Source of the DNA: Bradyrhizobium sp. WSM3983 | Lineage (GTDB): Bacteria; Pseudomonadota; Alphaproteobacteria; Rhizobiales; Xanthobacteraceae | Length of the DNA: 64,000 nt | Assembly (NCBI RefSeq): GCF_000473045.1 | Contig: NZ_AXAY01000025.1 | Location: 1-64,000, forward strand | Reading direction: 5' to 3' | Part shown: positions 18,746 through 27,112 of the stretch, one piece after another | How the letters are laid out: each line of letters starts with the position of its first letter | Position numbering within the stretch: position 1 is the first letter of the stretch | Notes under the pieces: model-generated | Database searches by the model: none | Seen by the model: the letters and a program-made list of their open reading frames with translations, nothing else | What the model was told of the DNA's origin: nothing | Position numbers and translations under genes: made by a program

Positions 18746-19083
18746 GCGCCGTGACGGTGTTCGGATTGTACGCTGCCGCGGCAGTCGGACTCGGGCTCTA
18801 TGGCCTGATTACGACCCCGCAACCACTTCGCAAGATCATCGCATTCAACCTGCTCGGCAGCGGCGTGTTTCTTCTGTTCGGTATCGTCGGGCGACGAGGC
18901 GCGGCGGCGGGCTTTGGTAACGACCCGGTGCCACAGGCCCTGGTGATCACCGGAGTCGTGGTCGCGTTTTCCGCGACGGCTCTGGCGATCGCCTTATTGC
19001 TGCGGCTTTTCCAGATCGCAGGGTCCACGACACTCAACAGTCGGGCGGCGGCGAGCCCGCGCTCCGATCCGTCCGGCAACTGA
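18742..19083 (+). CDS. mrpC: Mrp antiporter subunit C (NuoK-like)
   Basis: Inner-membrane subunit of 113 residues with three helices, homologous to NuoK. Family features are GLYGLITTPQPLRKIIAFNL with the start of helix 2, NLLGSGVFLLFGIVG, and DPVPQALVITGVVVAFSATA, the hallmark DPxPQALVLTAIVI motif of MrpC. The last 20 residues are polar. It overlaps mrpB by four bases and is joined to mrpD by a TGATG stop-start. Confidence 0.92.
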   Translation: MSAVTVFGLYAAAAVGLGLYGLITTPQPLRKIIAFNLLGSGVFLLFGIVGRRGAAAGFGNDPVPQALVITGVVVAFSATALAIALLLRLFQIAGSTTLNSRAAASPRSDPSGN

Positions 19084-20855
19084 TGCTGCCCCCCGCCCCC
19101 GCGCTGGTGACGACCGCCGGCGGCTTCCTGTTGGTGCTGTCGATCGTCGCGCCGGTCGCGGGCGTCCTGCTGGAGTTCGCTCTCGGCGAGCGCTACGTTC
19201 GGCCGGTTGTCTCCACGGTCATACCGGTCGGATTGGCGATTGCTGCCGCCGTCCTCGTCCTCTTGCCGCGGAGCGATGGCCACCTCGTCTATCTGCTCGG
19301 CGCCTGGCCACCACCGCTCGGCGTAGCCCTCCGCGCGGACGGATTGTCGGCGGTCATGCTCGCGACGACGGCGGTGGTGATCTGCGCGGTCGCCATTTTT
19401 GCCGCGACCGATTTTCGTCCCCAATCTGTCGAAGCGCGCACACCATTCGCATTCTGGATCCTGCTGCTGGCAATCTGGGGCGCGCTGAACACGATCTTCG
19501 TCGCGGGAGACCTCTTCACGCTGTATGTTGCGCTGGAATTGCTGACGTTCGCCGCGGTGCCTCTGGTCTCTCTCGACGGCCGCGCGGAGACGCTTCGGGC
19601 TGCGTTGCGGTATCTGCTCTTCGCACTGCTCGGTTCGGTCTTCTATTTGATGGGCACCGCGCTGCTCTACGGTCTCTATGGCACGCTGGATATCGTGCTG
19701 CTGTCTCATCGCGTCTCCGCGGAGCCCGGCGCGCTCATTGCGGCGGCGCTGATGACGTCCGGCCTGCTCGCTAAGACCGCGCTGTTTCCGCTGCACCTCT
19801 GGCTGCCGCCCGCTCACGCCGGCGCCCCGGCCGCAGCGAGCGCGATCCTGTCCGGCTTGGTCGTGAAGGGGTCATTCTTCATCGTTGTGCGGCTCTGGTT
19901 CTATGTGCTGCCCGCCCTGCCGGGCTTTACCGCTGCACAGTTTCTGGCAACGCTGGGGGCCGGTGCGATCCTGGTCGGGAGCATCGTTGCCCTACGGCAG
20001 GAACGCCTCAAGCTGCTCGTCGCATATTCGACACTGGCCCAGATCGGGTACCTCTTCCTGCTGTTTCCTCTCGCACTCGATGCCTCGGGCCGACTCGAGA
20101 CCGGACAGGCCCTGGCGGGTGGGTTGATTCAGGCGATCTCCCACGCCACCGCGAAAGCGGCAATGTTCATGGCAGTCGGGTCGATCTACGCCGGACTCGG
20201 CCATGATCGCATCACCGGGATCAGTGGCGCTGCACGCGCTCTGCCCTTGAGCGTCATGACCTTCGCCTTAGCCGGCTTCGCACTGATGGGAATCCAGCCG
20301 GGCGGTGCGTCGCTTGCCAAGGAATTGTTGCTCCAGGAGACGGCGAGGACGGGACAGTGGTGGTGGGCTGGCGTGCTCCAGGTCGGCGGGATGTTCACGG
20401 CCGCCTATGTCGTACTGGTACTTGCCCACGCGCTTTCGCCTCCGGATCGGCCGGTCGCCCTCGCCGCGAGGCCGCCACGCGGCAGCGGTTTGGCGGCGCT
20501 TGCCTTGGCGCTCTGCTCGCTATTCCTTGGCCTGCTGCCATGGGAGCCGTATTTGCCGATCCCGTATGCTCTGGAATCGAAACTGTTCGGCGTCGAAGCG
20601 CTCGTCAAATTGCTCGTAACCGTGCTCGGAGGTGTCGCGCTAGCGATCCTGCTCAGTCCCTGGCCACATCCGCTGGCCGGTACGGTGGCCCGGAGGGATT
20701 TGAAGACCGTGCCCGGCCCCTTCCGGCGCGCGTGTCTAGGGTTTGGCAGCCTTGTCGAAAGAGGCGATCACGTTCTCCGTCAATGGCCGGCGGCCGGCAT
20801 CTGCATGCTCGCAGTTGCGCTGCTGCTCGCCGCCTCGATGTTCGGAGCAAATTGA
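19083..20855 (+). CDS. mrpD: Mrp antiporter subunit D (proton-conducting, NuoN/NuoL-like)
   Basis: Main ion-translocating subunit, 590 residues, about 14 transmembrane helices. Residues typical for the proton channel are present: the helix-5 glutamate in FTLYVALELLTFAAVPLVSL, helix-7 lysine in LLAKTALFPLHLWLPPAHAG, helix-8 lysine in ILSGLVVKGSFFIVVRLWFY, and the helix-12 lysine in AISHATAKAAMFMAVGSIYA. With no MrpA present it is the only antiporter-like subunit of this complex. The C-terminal ~80 residues extend past the usual core. It ends the operon; no hairpin terminator is obvious behind it. Confidence 0.92.
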   Translation: MLPPAPALVTTAGGFLLVLSIVAPVAGVLLEFALGERYVRPVVSTVIPVGLAIAAAVLVLLPRSDGHLVYLLGAWPPPLGVALRADGLSAVMLATTAVVICAVAIFAATDFRPQSVEARTPFAFWILLLAIWGALNTIFVAGDLFTLYVALELLTFAAVPLVSLDGRAETLRAALRYLLFALLGSVFYLMGTALLYGLYGTLDIVLLSHRVSAEPGALIAAALMTSGLLAKTALFPLHLWLPPAHAGAPAAASAILSGLVVKGSFFIVVRLWFYVLPALPGFTAAQFLATLGAGAILVGSIVALRQERLKLLVAYSTLAQIGYLFLLFPLALDASGRLETGQALAGGLIQAISHATAKAAMFMAVGSIYAGLGHDRITGISGAARALPLSVMTFALAGFALMGIQPGGASLAKELLLQETARTGQWWWAGVLQVGGMFTAAYVVLVLAHALSPPDRPVALAARPPRGSGLAALALALCSLFLGLLPWEPYLPIPYALESKLFGVEALVKLLVTVLGGVALAILLSPWPHPLAGTVARRDLKTVPGPFRRACLGFGSLVERGDHVLRQWPAAGICMLAVALLLAASMFGAN

Positions 20856-20920
20856 GTAGCTGAACGCTCGAAGCCTATCGTGAAGCGGTCCTTCCGGATA
20901 GACGTTTGTCCCAGAGCCAC

Positions 20921-20942
20921 CATAGGATCCGCATAGGATCCG
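20921..20942. repeat. Tandem 11-bp duplication
   Basis: The 11-mer CATAGGATCCG occurs twice head to tail downstream of mrpD. Two copies only, so it is probably a replication slip in non-coding DNA rather than a functional array. Confidence 0.6.
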
Positions 20943-21082
20943 CGATCGAATGGTCCGCAAAAGCTTTTGCTCAGCTTGCCAACGGACTCTTGAGTGCGGC
21001 GCGGTCCATGTCCGCCGCGCCGCATTCTGATGGACAGAACTCACGTTCAAGCCAGTCACCACCTCAGGAAGAGCTGAGCGAT

Positions 21083-21337
21083 TTAGGTCCGTCTGCGGAC
21101 GCAGGTCCCGCTTCTTCCGCTGAGCGATGCGCGGCATTGATCTTCAGTATGGTACATACAGTGAGTCCCTCGTCCAGCGACCTTGGCGCACCACTGGATT
21201 TCGCGCGCCGCCTCTCCCGGCGCAACAAACGCGAACATGGTTGCCGTGAACGTGAGCAACGCCGCTGCGATCATGGATTTGCGAATTGGCGCGCGGACCA
21301 GCAAGGCGGATGAAAGGGACGGCTTAAACCTCGGCAT
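21083..21337 (-). CDS. Small exported DUF3551 family protein
   Basis: Predicted secreted protein of 84 residues. The start MPRFKPSLSSALLVRAPIRK has a GGAGAG Shine-Dalgarno nine bases upstream. A hydrophobic signal segment (MIAAALLTFTATMFAFVAPG) is followed by a short mature domain, EIQWCAKVAGRGTHCMYHTE and QCRASLSGRSGTCVRR. This has the four-cysteine pattern (WCA, HCxYxTxxQC, GxC) of DUF3551, common in rhizobia and of unknown function. The Cys residues suggest two disulphides in the periplasm. It lies alone and convergent to the Mrp operon. Confidence 0.72.
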   Translation of the reverse strand: MPRFKPSLSSALLVRAPIRKSMIAAALLTFTATMFAFVAPGEAAREIQWCAKVAGRGTHCMYHTEDQCRASLSGRSGTCVRRRT

Positions 21338-21662
21338 GTTTCTCTCCAGTGTAAGTGTGTAGTTGCGCCAGCAGATTGAAGCATTCGAACCCATCGGAAT
21401 ATCAGGTGTTCACCCTGTTGGAAGATCGGGAGTCACCTGATGTAAGGCGTCGTCAATGTGCGATGCTGCCTTCTCCACAGGACTAGCTGAACGTATTACG
21501 GCGATCACCGACCTGTTCTTCGCGCATCGGAAATTCATCCTTCGAGCCCGGGGTTTTCTCCGATGCCGGGCCGGCGGTTCACCCTCTAGTCTCGATTTGG
21601 CACCGTGCAGCCGGGATCGGTCTCTCCGGCGCGGGGCTATCCCAATGGAAACGGAGGTCTCC
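21338..21662. other. Intergenic region between divergent small genes
   Basis: About 325 bases with no supported gene. An 8-bp inverted repeat (ATCAGGTG at 21401-21408, CACCTGAT at 21434-21441) could be an operator for either neighbour. A strong GGAGG at its right edge belongs to the DUF1269 gene. Confidence 0.4.
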
Positions 21663-22166
21663 ATGTCCGATCTTGTCGCAATCGTGTATCCGAACGAGGC
21701 GAAGGCCGAGGAAGTGCGTCAACGACTGCTCAGGCTGCAGAAGGAATATCTGATCACAATCAGCGATGCAGTGATCGCCGTGAAGACGGACTCCGGCGGC
21801 ATCAAGCTCAATCAACTCGTCAACACGACGTCGATGGGCGCAGTGACCGGCGGTTTCTGGGGGCTTCTGATCGGCATGATTTTCCTCAATCCGATCCTCG
21901 GTGTCGCCGTCGGCGCGGCCTCCGGCGCGCTCGGCGGCGCACTTTCCGATTTTGGCATCGACGACGCCTTCATGAAGGAATTGTCTTCGTCACTCCACAC
22001 CGGGAACGCCGCCTTGTTCGTCCTGATCAAGAATATGACTGCGGACAAGGTCCTGAAGGAGATCAAGGACGCCGGAGGGACCGTGCTGAAGACGTCGCTG
22101 GATGACACCAGGGAACAGGCCCTGCGCGACGCGCTGGCAAGCGCCGCGGAGCGGCCCGCGGCCTGA
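21663..22166 (+). CDS. DUF1269 membrane protein
   Basis: Protein of 167 residues. The ATG at 21663 is preferred to one 18 bases upstream because GGAGG sits seven bases before it. The N-terminal ~60 residues are soluble (MSDLVAIVYPNEAKAEEVRQ, with YLITISDAVIAVKT). Then a glycine-rich hairpin of two membrane segments follows (GAVTGGFWGLLIGMIFLNPI, GVAVGAASGALGGALSDFGI), then a soluble C-terminal part with SSSLHTGNAALFVLIKNMTA. This arrangement is diagnostic of DUF1269, often linked to stress responses but without a proven function. It is convergent with the Bax-inhibitor gene, stop codons eight bases apart. Confidence 0.85.
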   Translation: MSDLVAIVYPNEAKAEEVRQRLLRLQKEYLITISDAVIAVKTDSGGIKLNQLVNTTSMGAVTGGFWGLLIGMIFLNPILGVAVGAASGALGGALSDFGIDDAFMKELSSSLHTGNAALFVLIKNMTADKVLKEIKDAGGTVLKTSLDDTREQALRDALASAAERPAA

Positions 22167-22173
22167 ACGCCAC

Positions 22174-22887
22174 TCAGCGGCGGTTGCCGGCCAGGCGCAG
22201 CAGCATCATGAACAGATTGATGAAGTTGAGATAGAGCGACAGCGCCGAGATCACCGACTTTCGGCCTGTCGCCGTTTCATCGTCCCCACTGTCGTACATC
22301 GCCTTGATCCGCTGCGTGTCGTAAGCCGTGAGCCCGGCAAAGACGCCGACGCCCACGATCGAGATCAGCCAGTCGAGCCCGGTGGATTGCAGGAAGAGGT
22401 TCACCAGGCTGGCGATGATGATCCCAATCAGGCCCATGAACAGGAAGGTGCCGAGGCCGGACAGGTCGCGCCTTGTAGTGTAGCCAAAGACGCTGAGCGC
22501 CCCGAACGTCGCGGCGGTGATGAAGAAAACGCGGGTGATCGAGGCACTGGTGTAGATGTGGAGGAGCGTCGAGAGTGACACACCGACCAGCGCCGCATAA
22601 ATGAAGAACAGAATCCGCGCCGTTGACACCGACAACGTGTTGATACGAGAACCAATGAAGAAGACCAGTGCCAGCGGCGCCAGTATGAAAACCCACATCA
22701 ACGGACTCTGCAGCAATGCGGGACCGGTGAGCTGATAGGTCAGCCACGCGACAATGGCGGTCAGGCCGACGCCGGCGGCCATGTAGTTGTAGATGCGCAG
22801 CATGTAGCTACGCAGTCCAGCATCCACCGCGATTGCGTCGCCGCCGGCCGCGCCTGCGGCCGTTACGTTCTGATCATAGTTCGACAT
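22174..22887 (-). CDS. Bax inhibitor-1/YccA family membrane protein
   Basis: Polytopic inner-membrane protein of 237 residues with seven predicted helices. The start MSNYDQNVTAAGAAGGDAIA at 22887 follows GAGAGGAGA closely and is preferred over a longer frame. BI-1 features are LRSYMLRIYNYMAAGVGLTA, FIYAALVGVSLSTLLHIYTS, and the C-terminal part with IKAMYDSGDDE and ALSLYLNFINLFMMLLRLAG. Bacterial members (YbhL/YccA type) are pH-dependent calcium leak channels or FtsH substrates in the species studied; the role here is inferred from family only. Confidence 0.92.
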   Translation of the reverse strand: MSNYDQNVTAAGAAGGDAIAVDAGLRSYMLRIYNYMAAGVGLTAIVAWLTYQLTGPALLQSPLMWVFILAPLALVFFIGSRINTLSVSTARILFFIYAALVGVSLSTLLHIYTSASITRVFFITAATFGALSVFGYTTRRDLSGLGTFLFMGLIGIIIASLVNLFLQSTGLDWLISIVGVGVFAGLTAYDTQRIKAMYDSGDDETATGRKSVISALSLYLNFINLFMMLLRLAGNRR

Positions 22888-23153
22888 CGCCTGTCTCCTC
22901 TCAGAACCCGCGGAATCGGGCCACGCTATCCCTCGGACGCAGAGGACGGCATCGGACAATGACCCGAGAGCCGGCAGGGACAATCACCAGATTGCGCTGC
23001 AATTTTCGGCACTCCGCACCGCCCACTCACGGCGACCATTCTACGATTACAAATGGGCAACCTGGAACCGCCACACGTGTCCTCCTTTTGGAGAGGCCGC
23101 CTTACGCGTTTGTCACTTGGAAACCCGCTGCGGTCCGGCCTAATCCGACGGAT

Positions 23154-23378
23154 ATGCGCTTCTACTTTCATATAGTCGACAGATACGGTCTCTCTCCCGA
23201 TGGAACCGGATGCGAACATGCCGACCAGGATGCGGCGGTTCTGCATGCCCAATGCATAGCCGCCGAGCTCGCGAAGGCCGGTGAACTCTGCCGCTTCAGC
23301 GTCGTGCTTTTGGCTGCCGTTCCCGGGCCATCATCCCATCCCGATCAAGGCGCCACCGCCCCTTCCGCGAAGGCCTGA
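23154..23378 (+). CDS. Small DUF6894-like protein
   Basis: Seventy-four residues beginning MRFYFHIVDRYGLSPDGTGC with EHADQDAAVLHAQCIAAELA. This matches the start of the rhizobial DUF6894 family (MxRYFFHxxDG...D..G.E..D...A...A...A.EL). The C-terminus SFVVLLAAVPG-like end and PSSHPDQGATAPSAKA does not look like the usual ending and may reflect a late frameshift. No Shine-Dalgarno is clear. Function unknown; it may be a decaying copy. Confidence 0.5.
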   Translation: MRFYFHIVDRYGLSPDGTGCEHADQDAAVLHAQCIAAELAKAGELCRFSVVLLAAVPGPSSHPDQGATAPSAKA

Positions 23379-23528
23379 AGGCGGTGCGCAGCCAGCCGGC
23401 GGCCAATTTCACCCTCGCTTCCTACAGAGAATCCCCGATGTGCGAGGCGGAAAGCCGCCTCTAAGGTCTTCGCCAGGTGCGGCTGGCATCAGTGTCCGTC
23501 CCATCCCGGATTGGAAGGCCATCCCGTC

Positions 23529-24104
23529 ATGGCTCCGTCGTCGAACGAGGCCGATCAGAACCTCTCCCGCAACGCGCTCATCGCGCTCGTGATCGGGTCG
23601 ATGGTCGGCTCCGGCATTTTCGCACTACCTGCAGCGTTCGGACGAACCACGGGTGCGCTTGGAGCGATGATCGCCTGGGTTATCGCAGGCACCGGCATGC
23701 TGATGCTGGCCTTCGTATTCCAGACCTTGTCACACCGCAAACCGGACCTCGATGCCGGCATCTATGCCTATGCCAGGGTCGGGTTCGGCGAGTATATCGG
23801 GTTTGCCTCGGCCGTGGGGTACTGGATCGGTTGCTGTCTTGCAGACGTCGCCTGTCTCGTCTTGATCAAGGCGACGCTCGGACAGTTTTTTCCCGTGTTC
23901 GGTGATGGGGCAACTCCGGTGGCGATCGCTTCGGCGTCCGTTCTGCTGTGGGGAGTGCACATCCTGCTGCTGCGCGGCATCAAGGGCGCAGCCGCGCTCA
24001 ATACGATCGCGACCTACACCAAGATCATCCCGATATTGCTGTTCATTGGCACCGCCATCGAGCCATCTCGATTTGAGTCCTGGTTACTTTGGAGGCGAAT
24101 ATGA
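23529..24104 (+). pseudogene. APC-family amino acid antiporter, 3' truncated (ArcD-like)
   Basis: Encodes only the first ~185 residues of a permease that is normally ~470-480 residues. The N-terminal part is intact: MAPSSNEADQNLSRNALIAL, VIGSMVGSGIFALPAAFGRT (the helix-1 substrate-binding GSG motif), DAGIYAYARVGFGEYIGFAS and LRGIKGAAALNTIATYTKII. After ILLFIGTAI the reading switches to EPSRFESWLLWRRI and stops, exactly at the start of the next gene (ATGA overlap). At least six helices are missing, so it cannot transport. A deletion that joined the permease to the leader of the next gene is the simplest explanation. Confidence 0.75.
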
Positions 24105-24340
24105 GCATTCGGGCCGTCTGTGGCGCCTTGATCCTGGGCGGGTTGGTGACGGCTTCCGCATTTCCGTGCCTGTCGCTGGCCCAGTCGACTGACACCGGCG
24201 TGTCTGCGTCAAAGGATGCCGGCGCGTCGGCACCGAAGAGCGCAACGCCCAATACCAATACGAACCCGACGAAGCACCGCTACTGGCGTCATCGCGGCGG
24301 AAGGCATCCGCACTTTGGCAGCCGGCGCGTCCGCACCTAG
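24101..24340 (+). CDS. Small exported cationic protein, function unknown
   Basis: Seventy-nine residues with GGAGGCGAAT directly before the ATG. A signal peptide (MSIRAVCGALILGGLVTASA, cleavage near LSLAQS) is followed by a low-complexity Thr/Ser/Ala/Asn stretch and a basic tail, KHRYWRHRGGRHPHFGSRR. The composition (R/H/W-rich C-terminus) resembles other small rhizobial exported proteins. It shares its Shine-Dalgarno region with the last codons of the truncated permease. No family assigned. Confidence 0.6.
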   Translation: MSIRAVCGALILGGLVTASAFPCLSLAQSTDTGVSASKDAGASAPKSATPNTNTNPTKHRYWRHRGGRHPHFGSRRVRT

Positions 24341-24381
24341 AGGCGACGGACGACAGACCACTCCTACGATTGGACCGATCC

Positions 24382-25521
24382 ATGAGCGACTCCAGGACAG
24401 GACCGGAGAGACTCCGCGAGGTCGTTCCACGCGATGATTCCGCCGGCCTGCCGGACAACGACGCACAGCGCAGCATTCTCGCGACCGGGCTGACCCTGCT
24501 CGCCGCATGCGTCTTCCTGTTTTTGGTGTGGAAGACGGTCTCCAGTCTCCTGCTGATCTTTGCAGGCATTTTGTTCGCTGCATTTCTGGATGCTTCCGCG
24601 AGGGCTCTGGCGCCAGTCCTTCCGCTCAGACGCGCCTGGCGGCTGACGCTGGTCCTGTTGCTGTTCTCGGCCTTGTCGGGATCTGGACTGGCATGGGGCG
24701 CGGGCAAGCTGCCGGAGCAGACGCGCCTCTTGCTGAAGGTCATGGACAGCCAGCTCGACATCCTGCAGGAGCATCTGCTGTCGTACGGCGTTGACCTGCT
24801 CGGTCCGGAATGGGGCCGCGACTTCGCGCAGTGGCTGTTCTCGGATCAGGGCCGTTTTCTCAGCCATGCTCAATTCCTGCTTGGCGGAGCCTCGAGCCTC
24901 CTGACCGGCGCGCTGGTGATCCTGTTCCTCGGGATCCTCTTTGCCTTCGATCCGACCAGCCACCGTGAAAGCCTGGTCATGCTGGTGAAGCCGTTCCACC
25001 GCCCGCGGGCGAGAGTGGTCATGGATGAGATGGGCAACGTCATGCGGCTATGGCTCGTCGCACAGTTCATCCGCATCGTCCTTATGACGCTGTGGGTCTG
25101 GATTGCACTCAATCTCATGGGGCTGCCCGGCCCCTTCGTGCTCGGGTTGCAAGCAGGCCTTTCGAATTTCATTCCCTATGTCGGGCCGATCGTGGCCGCA
25201 ATTCCGATCGTGCTCGTCGCAATGCCGCTCGGCAGTTCCCTGCTGATCTGGGCCGTCGTCATCTACACGATCATCCAGTCGGTCGAAGGCTACGTGATCG
25301 GTCCGCTGATCCAGCGTCAGGCAGTCGAGATTCCTCCTGCCTGGACCTTGGTCGCGATCGTCCTGCTAGGCGCGCTATTCGGCGTCCTGGGCATCGCGCT
25401 CGCCATGCCACTGGTCGCGATCGGCCGCGTCGCAATCATCCGTTTCTATGTCGAAGACTACCTCGGTGACGAGCTCAAGCAGACGTTCAACGGCGGTGGA
25501 TCGTCAGTGAGGCACCCATGA
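24382..25521 (+). CDS. AI-2E family transporter (PerM/YdiK type)
   Basis: Inner-membrane protein of 379 residues with about eight helices. The N-terminal pair of helices is AACVFLFLVWKTVSSLLLIF and GILFAAFLDASARALAPVLP. There is a long periplasmic or peripheral helical part, then the conserved C-terminal block GLPGPFVLGLQAGLSNFIPY, VGPIVAAIPIVLVAMPLG and EGYVIGPLIQRQAVEIPPAW, diagnostic for AI-2E/UPF0118. Members export autoinducer-2 or act as Na+/H+ antiporters; the substrate here is not predictable. The ATG at 24382 is used; a TTG twelve bases upstream is possible. The stop overlaps the next gene by four bases. Confidence 0.88.
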   Translation: MSDSRTGPERLREVVPRDDSAGLPDNDAQRSILATGLTLLAACVFLFLVWKTVSSLLLIFAGILFAAFLDASARALAPVLPLRRAWRLTLVLLLFSALSGSGLAWGAGKLPEQTRLLLKVMDSQLDILQEHLLSYGVDLLGPEWGRDFAQWLFSDQGRFLSHAQFLLGGASSLLTGALVILFLGILFAFDPTSHRESLVMLVKPFHRPRARVVMDEMGNVMRLWLVAQFIRIVLMTLWVWIALNLMGLPGPFVLGLQAGLSNFIPYVGPIVAAIPIVLVAMPLGSSLLIWAVVIYTIIQSVEGYVIGPLIQRQAVEIPPAWTLVAIVLLGALFGVLGIALAMPLVAIGRVAIIRFYVEDYLGDELKQTFNGGGSSVRHP

Positions 25522-26117
25522 ACGAGATCGGCACGCAACCGAACGAGGGCGCGGAGCCTCCCTTGCCTCGATCCGGAATGGCTCAATTCCTCTGGCAGCA
25601 GCTTCCTTATATCGTGGCGCTGGTGCTTGCCATCGCAGGGGTCGCCTATACCAACGTCTCCCATCAGCCTCTCGTCGGCTACTGGGAATTCCTGGCACTT
25701 GCCATCTGCGTCGTCTGCATTGTCACCAAATGGCCGGAGACCGAAGGTAGGGAGGCCCAGCTCCGCTTGATCTGGACCCAGGCGTTACACTGGATTGCCG
25801 TCCTGGTGACGATGAACATCATGTTGGTGTCGGGCGTCCAGCAATTGCTGCCGACCCCTGCAACCGGCCTGGTCCTGCTGACGTTGCTCGCACTCGGCAC
25901 GTTCCTCGCGGGCATCAGCCTTCTGTCGCTGCAAATCTCTTTCCTCGGCCTTGCGATGGGCGTCGCCGTGCCGGCGATCTCCTGGCTGAAGCAGTCCGTC
26001 TTCTTCTTCCTGCTGGGCGCCGTGCTGCTGATCGGCCTCGGCATCACGTTCTGGCTTCGCCAGGAGCGCCCGCCGAGAGTCTCACCATCCGACACCAACA
26101 GCCAAGTGGAGGCTTGA
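25518..26117 (+). CDS. Conserved membrane protein, unknown function
   Basis: Protein of 199 residues with five predicted helices: QQLPYIVALVLAIAGVAYTN, YWEFLALAICVVCIVTKWPE, ALHWIAVLVTMNIMLVSGVQ, LVLLTLLALGTFLAGISLLS and QSVFFFLLGAVLLIGLGITF. N- and C-termini are polar and probably cytoplasmic. It is translationally coupled to the AI-2E transporter (ATGA), so it may be an accessory subunit. I do not recognise a named family. Confidence 0.75.
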   Translation: MNEIGTQPNEGAEPPLPRSGMAQFLWQQLPYIVALVLAIAGVAYTNVSHQPLVGYWEFLALAICVVCIVTKWPETEGREAQLRLIWTQALHWIAVLVTMNIMLVSGVQQLLPTPATGLVLLTLLALGTFLAGISLLSLQISFLGLAMGVAVPAISWLKQSVFFFLLGAVLLIGLGITFWLRQERPPRVSPSDTNSQVEA

Positions 26118-26603
26118 ATGCAAATGACACAGCTTGTTGCAGTCTTCGGGGCATCCGCGCTGCTATGCCTCGCCACCCTGCCTGCGCGCGCCGAGACGTT
26201 CCGGGTTGGCCGGCTCCTGTGCTTCAGCAGCCCGCGCGTTGGGCTTGTGCTTGGATCGGCGCAGTCTCTGCGTTGCACATTCTTTGCTAGAAACCCGCCG
26301 AGGCAGTTCATCTATGAGGGACGGATCCGGCGTGTTGGCCTTGATCTCGGCGTGACCAGCGCCGGCACCCTGTCCTGGGCCGTGCTCGCCAAGAACTCGC
26401 GGGTCGGCTCCGCCACCCTGCGCGGCAACTATGTCGGCGCGAGCGGCAGCCTCGCATTGGGACCGGGCCTCGGCGCCAATGTCCTGATCGGCGGCTCGCG
26501 GCGGAGTGTCATGTTGCAACCGTTGTCGATCGAGCGATCGATCGGGATCAATCTCGCGGCGGGCGTCACCAACCTGACGCTGGGTCCGCGCGGAAGGCGA
26601 TAG
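26118..26603 (+). CDS. Exported DUF992 family protein
   Basis: Periplasmic protein of 161 residues. It begins right after the stop of the membrane protein gene with GGAGG seven bases upstream. Signal peptide MQMTQLVAVFGASALLCLAT with cleavage near PARAETF. The mature part follows DUF992: VGRLLCFSSPRVGLVLGSAQ, LRCTFFARNP, YEGRIRRVGLDLGVTSAGTL, GNYVGASGSLALGPGLGANV and the closing NLAAGVTNLTL. The family is almost restricted to alphaproteobacteria and has no known function. Likely co-transcribed with the two genes upstream. Confidence 0.82.
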   Translation: MQMTQLVAVFGASALLCLATLPARAETFRVGRLLCFSSPRVGLVLGSAQSLRCTFFARNPPRQFIYEGRIRRVGLDLGVTSAGTLSWAVLAKNSRVGSATLRGNYVGASGSLALGPGLGANVLIGGSRRSVMLQPLSIERSIGINLAAGVTNLTLGPRGRR

Positions 26604-26763
26604 CCCGCAACAGCGATCTCAGGCCCGATGGCTCGCCCCTGGTTGGATCGGTGAGAACATTCCCGGCCGGTCGCTCAGGGTTTCGTCCGATGTCGGTGCT
26701 GCGGGGTCCAAGCTACCATTCCCGGCGGAAACTCGAATTATCGCCGAGATCGCGGTGAATGAC

Positions 26764-27100
26764 ATGACCGTCTATGACAGCAGAACCCTCATCGAGGCTC
26801 TGGGTCCTCCTCCAATATGGGTCTGCGCGCTCCTTGGCATCGTGCTGATCGCCGCAGGCGTCTTCGCGCTTGGCGACGTCGTGTTCGCGACCATCGTCAG
26901 CGTCAAGCGCGCATTGGCGACAGAGCGGCTGGGCGATGCTGATCTCCGGTCTCGTCGGAGTCCTCGCGGGCTCTTTGATCCTGTTCGGCTTCCCGACCAT
27001 CAGCGTCTGGGTCCTTGGGTTCCTGCTTGGTGTCGATCTGATTTCGCACGGCATGGCGTGGCTGCTCTACGCGCTTCAGTCCGTGCGGAGGACTGCGTAA
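26764..27100 (+). pseudogene. hdeD: HdeD-family (DUF308) acid-resistance membrane protein, internally deleted
   Basis: The first frame encodes the HdeD start (PPPIWVCALLGIVLIAAGVF, ALGDVVFATIVSVK). The end of HdeD then appears in another frame (GWAMLISGLVGVLAGSLILF, GFPTISVWVLGFLLGVDLIS, HGMAWLLYALQSVRRTA). HdeD is ~180-190 residues with six helices; here the middle ~90 residues and three helices are missing, and the two ends are out of frame near 26915-26930. The gene is therefore a relic unless a very short protein is made from either half. Confidence 0.75.
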
Positions 27101-27112
27101 CGAGAAGAGGAT

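Noticed and set aside
18798..19817. Leftward Gln/Arg-rich open frame of 339 codons opposite mrpC/mrpD
   Set aside because: Composition is typical of antisense to hydrophobic genes; no motif.
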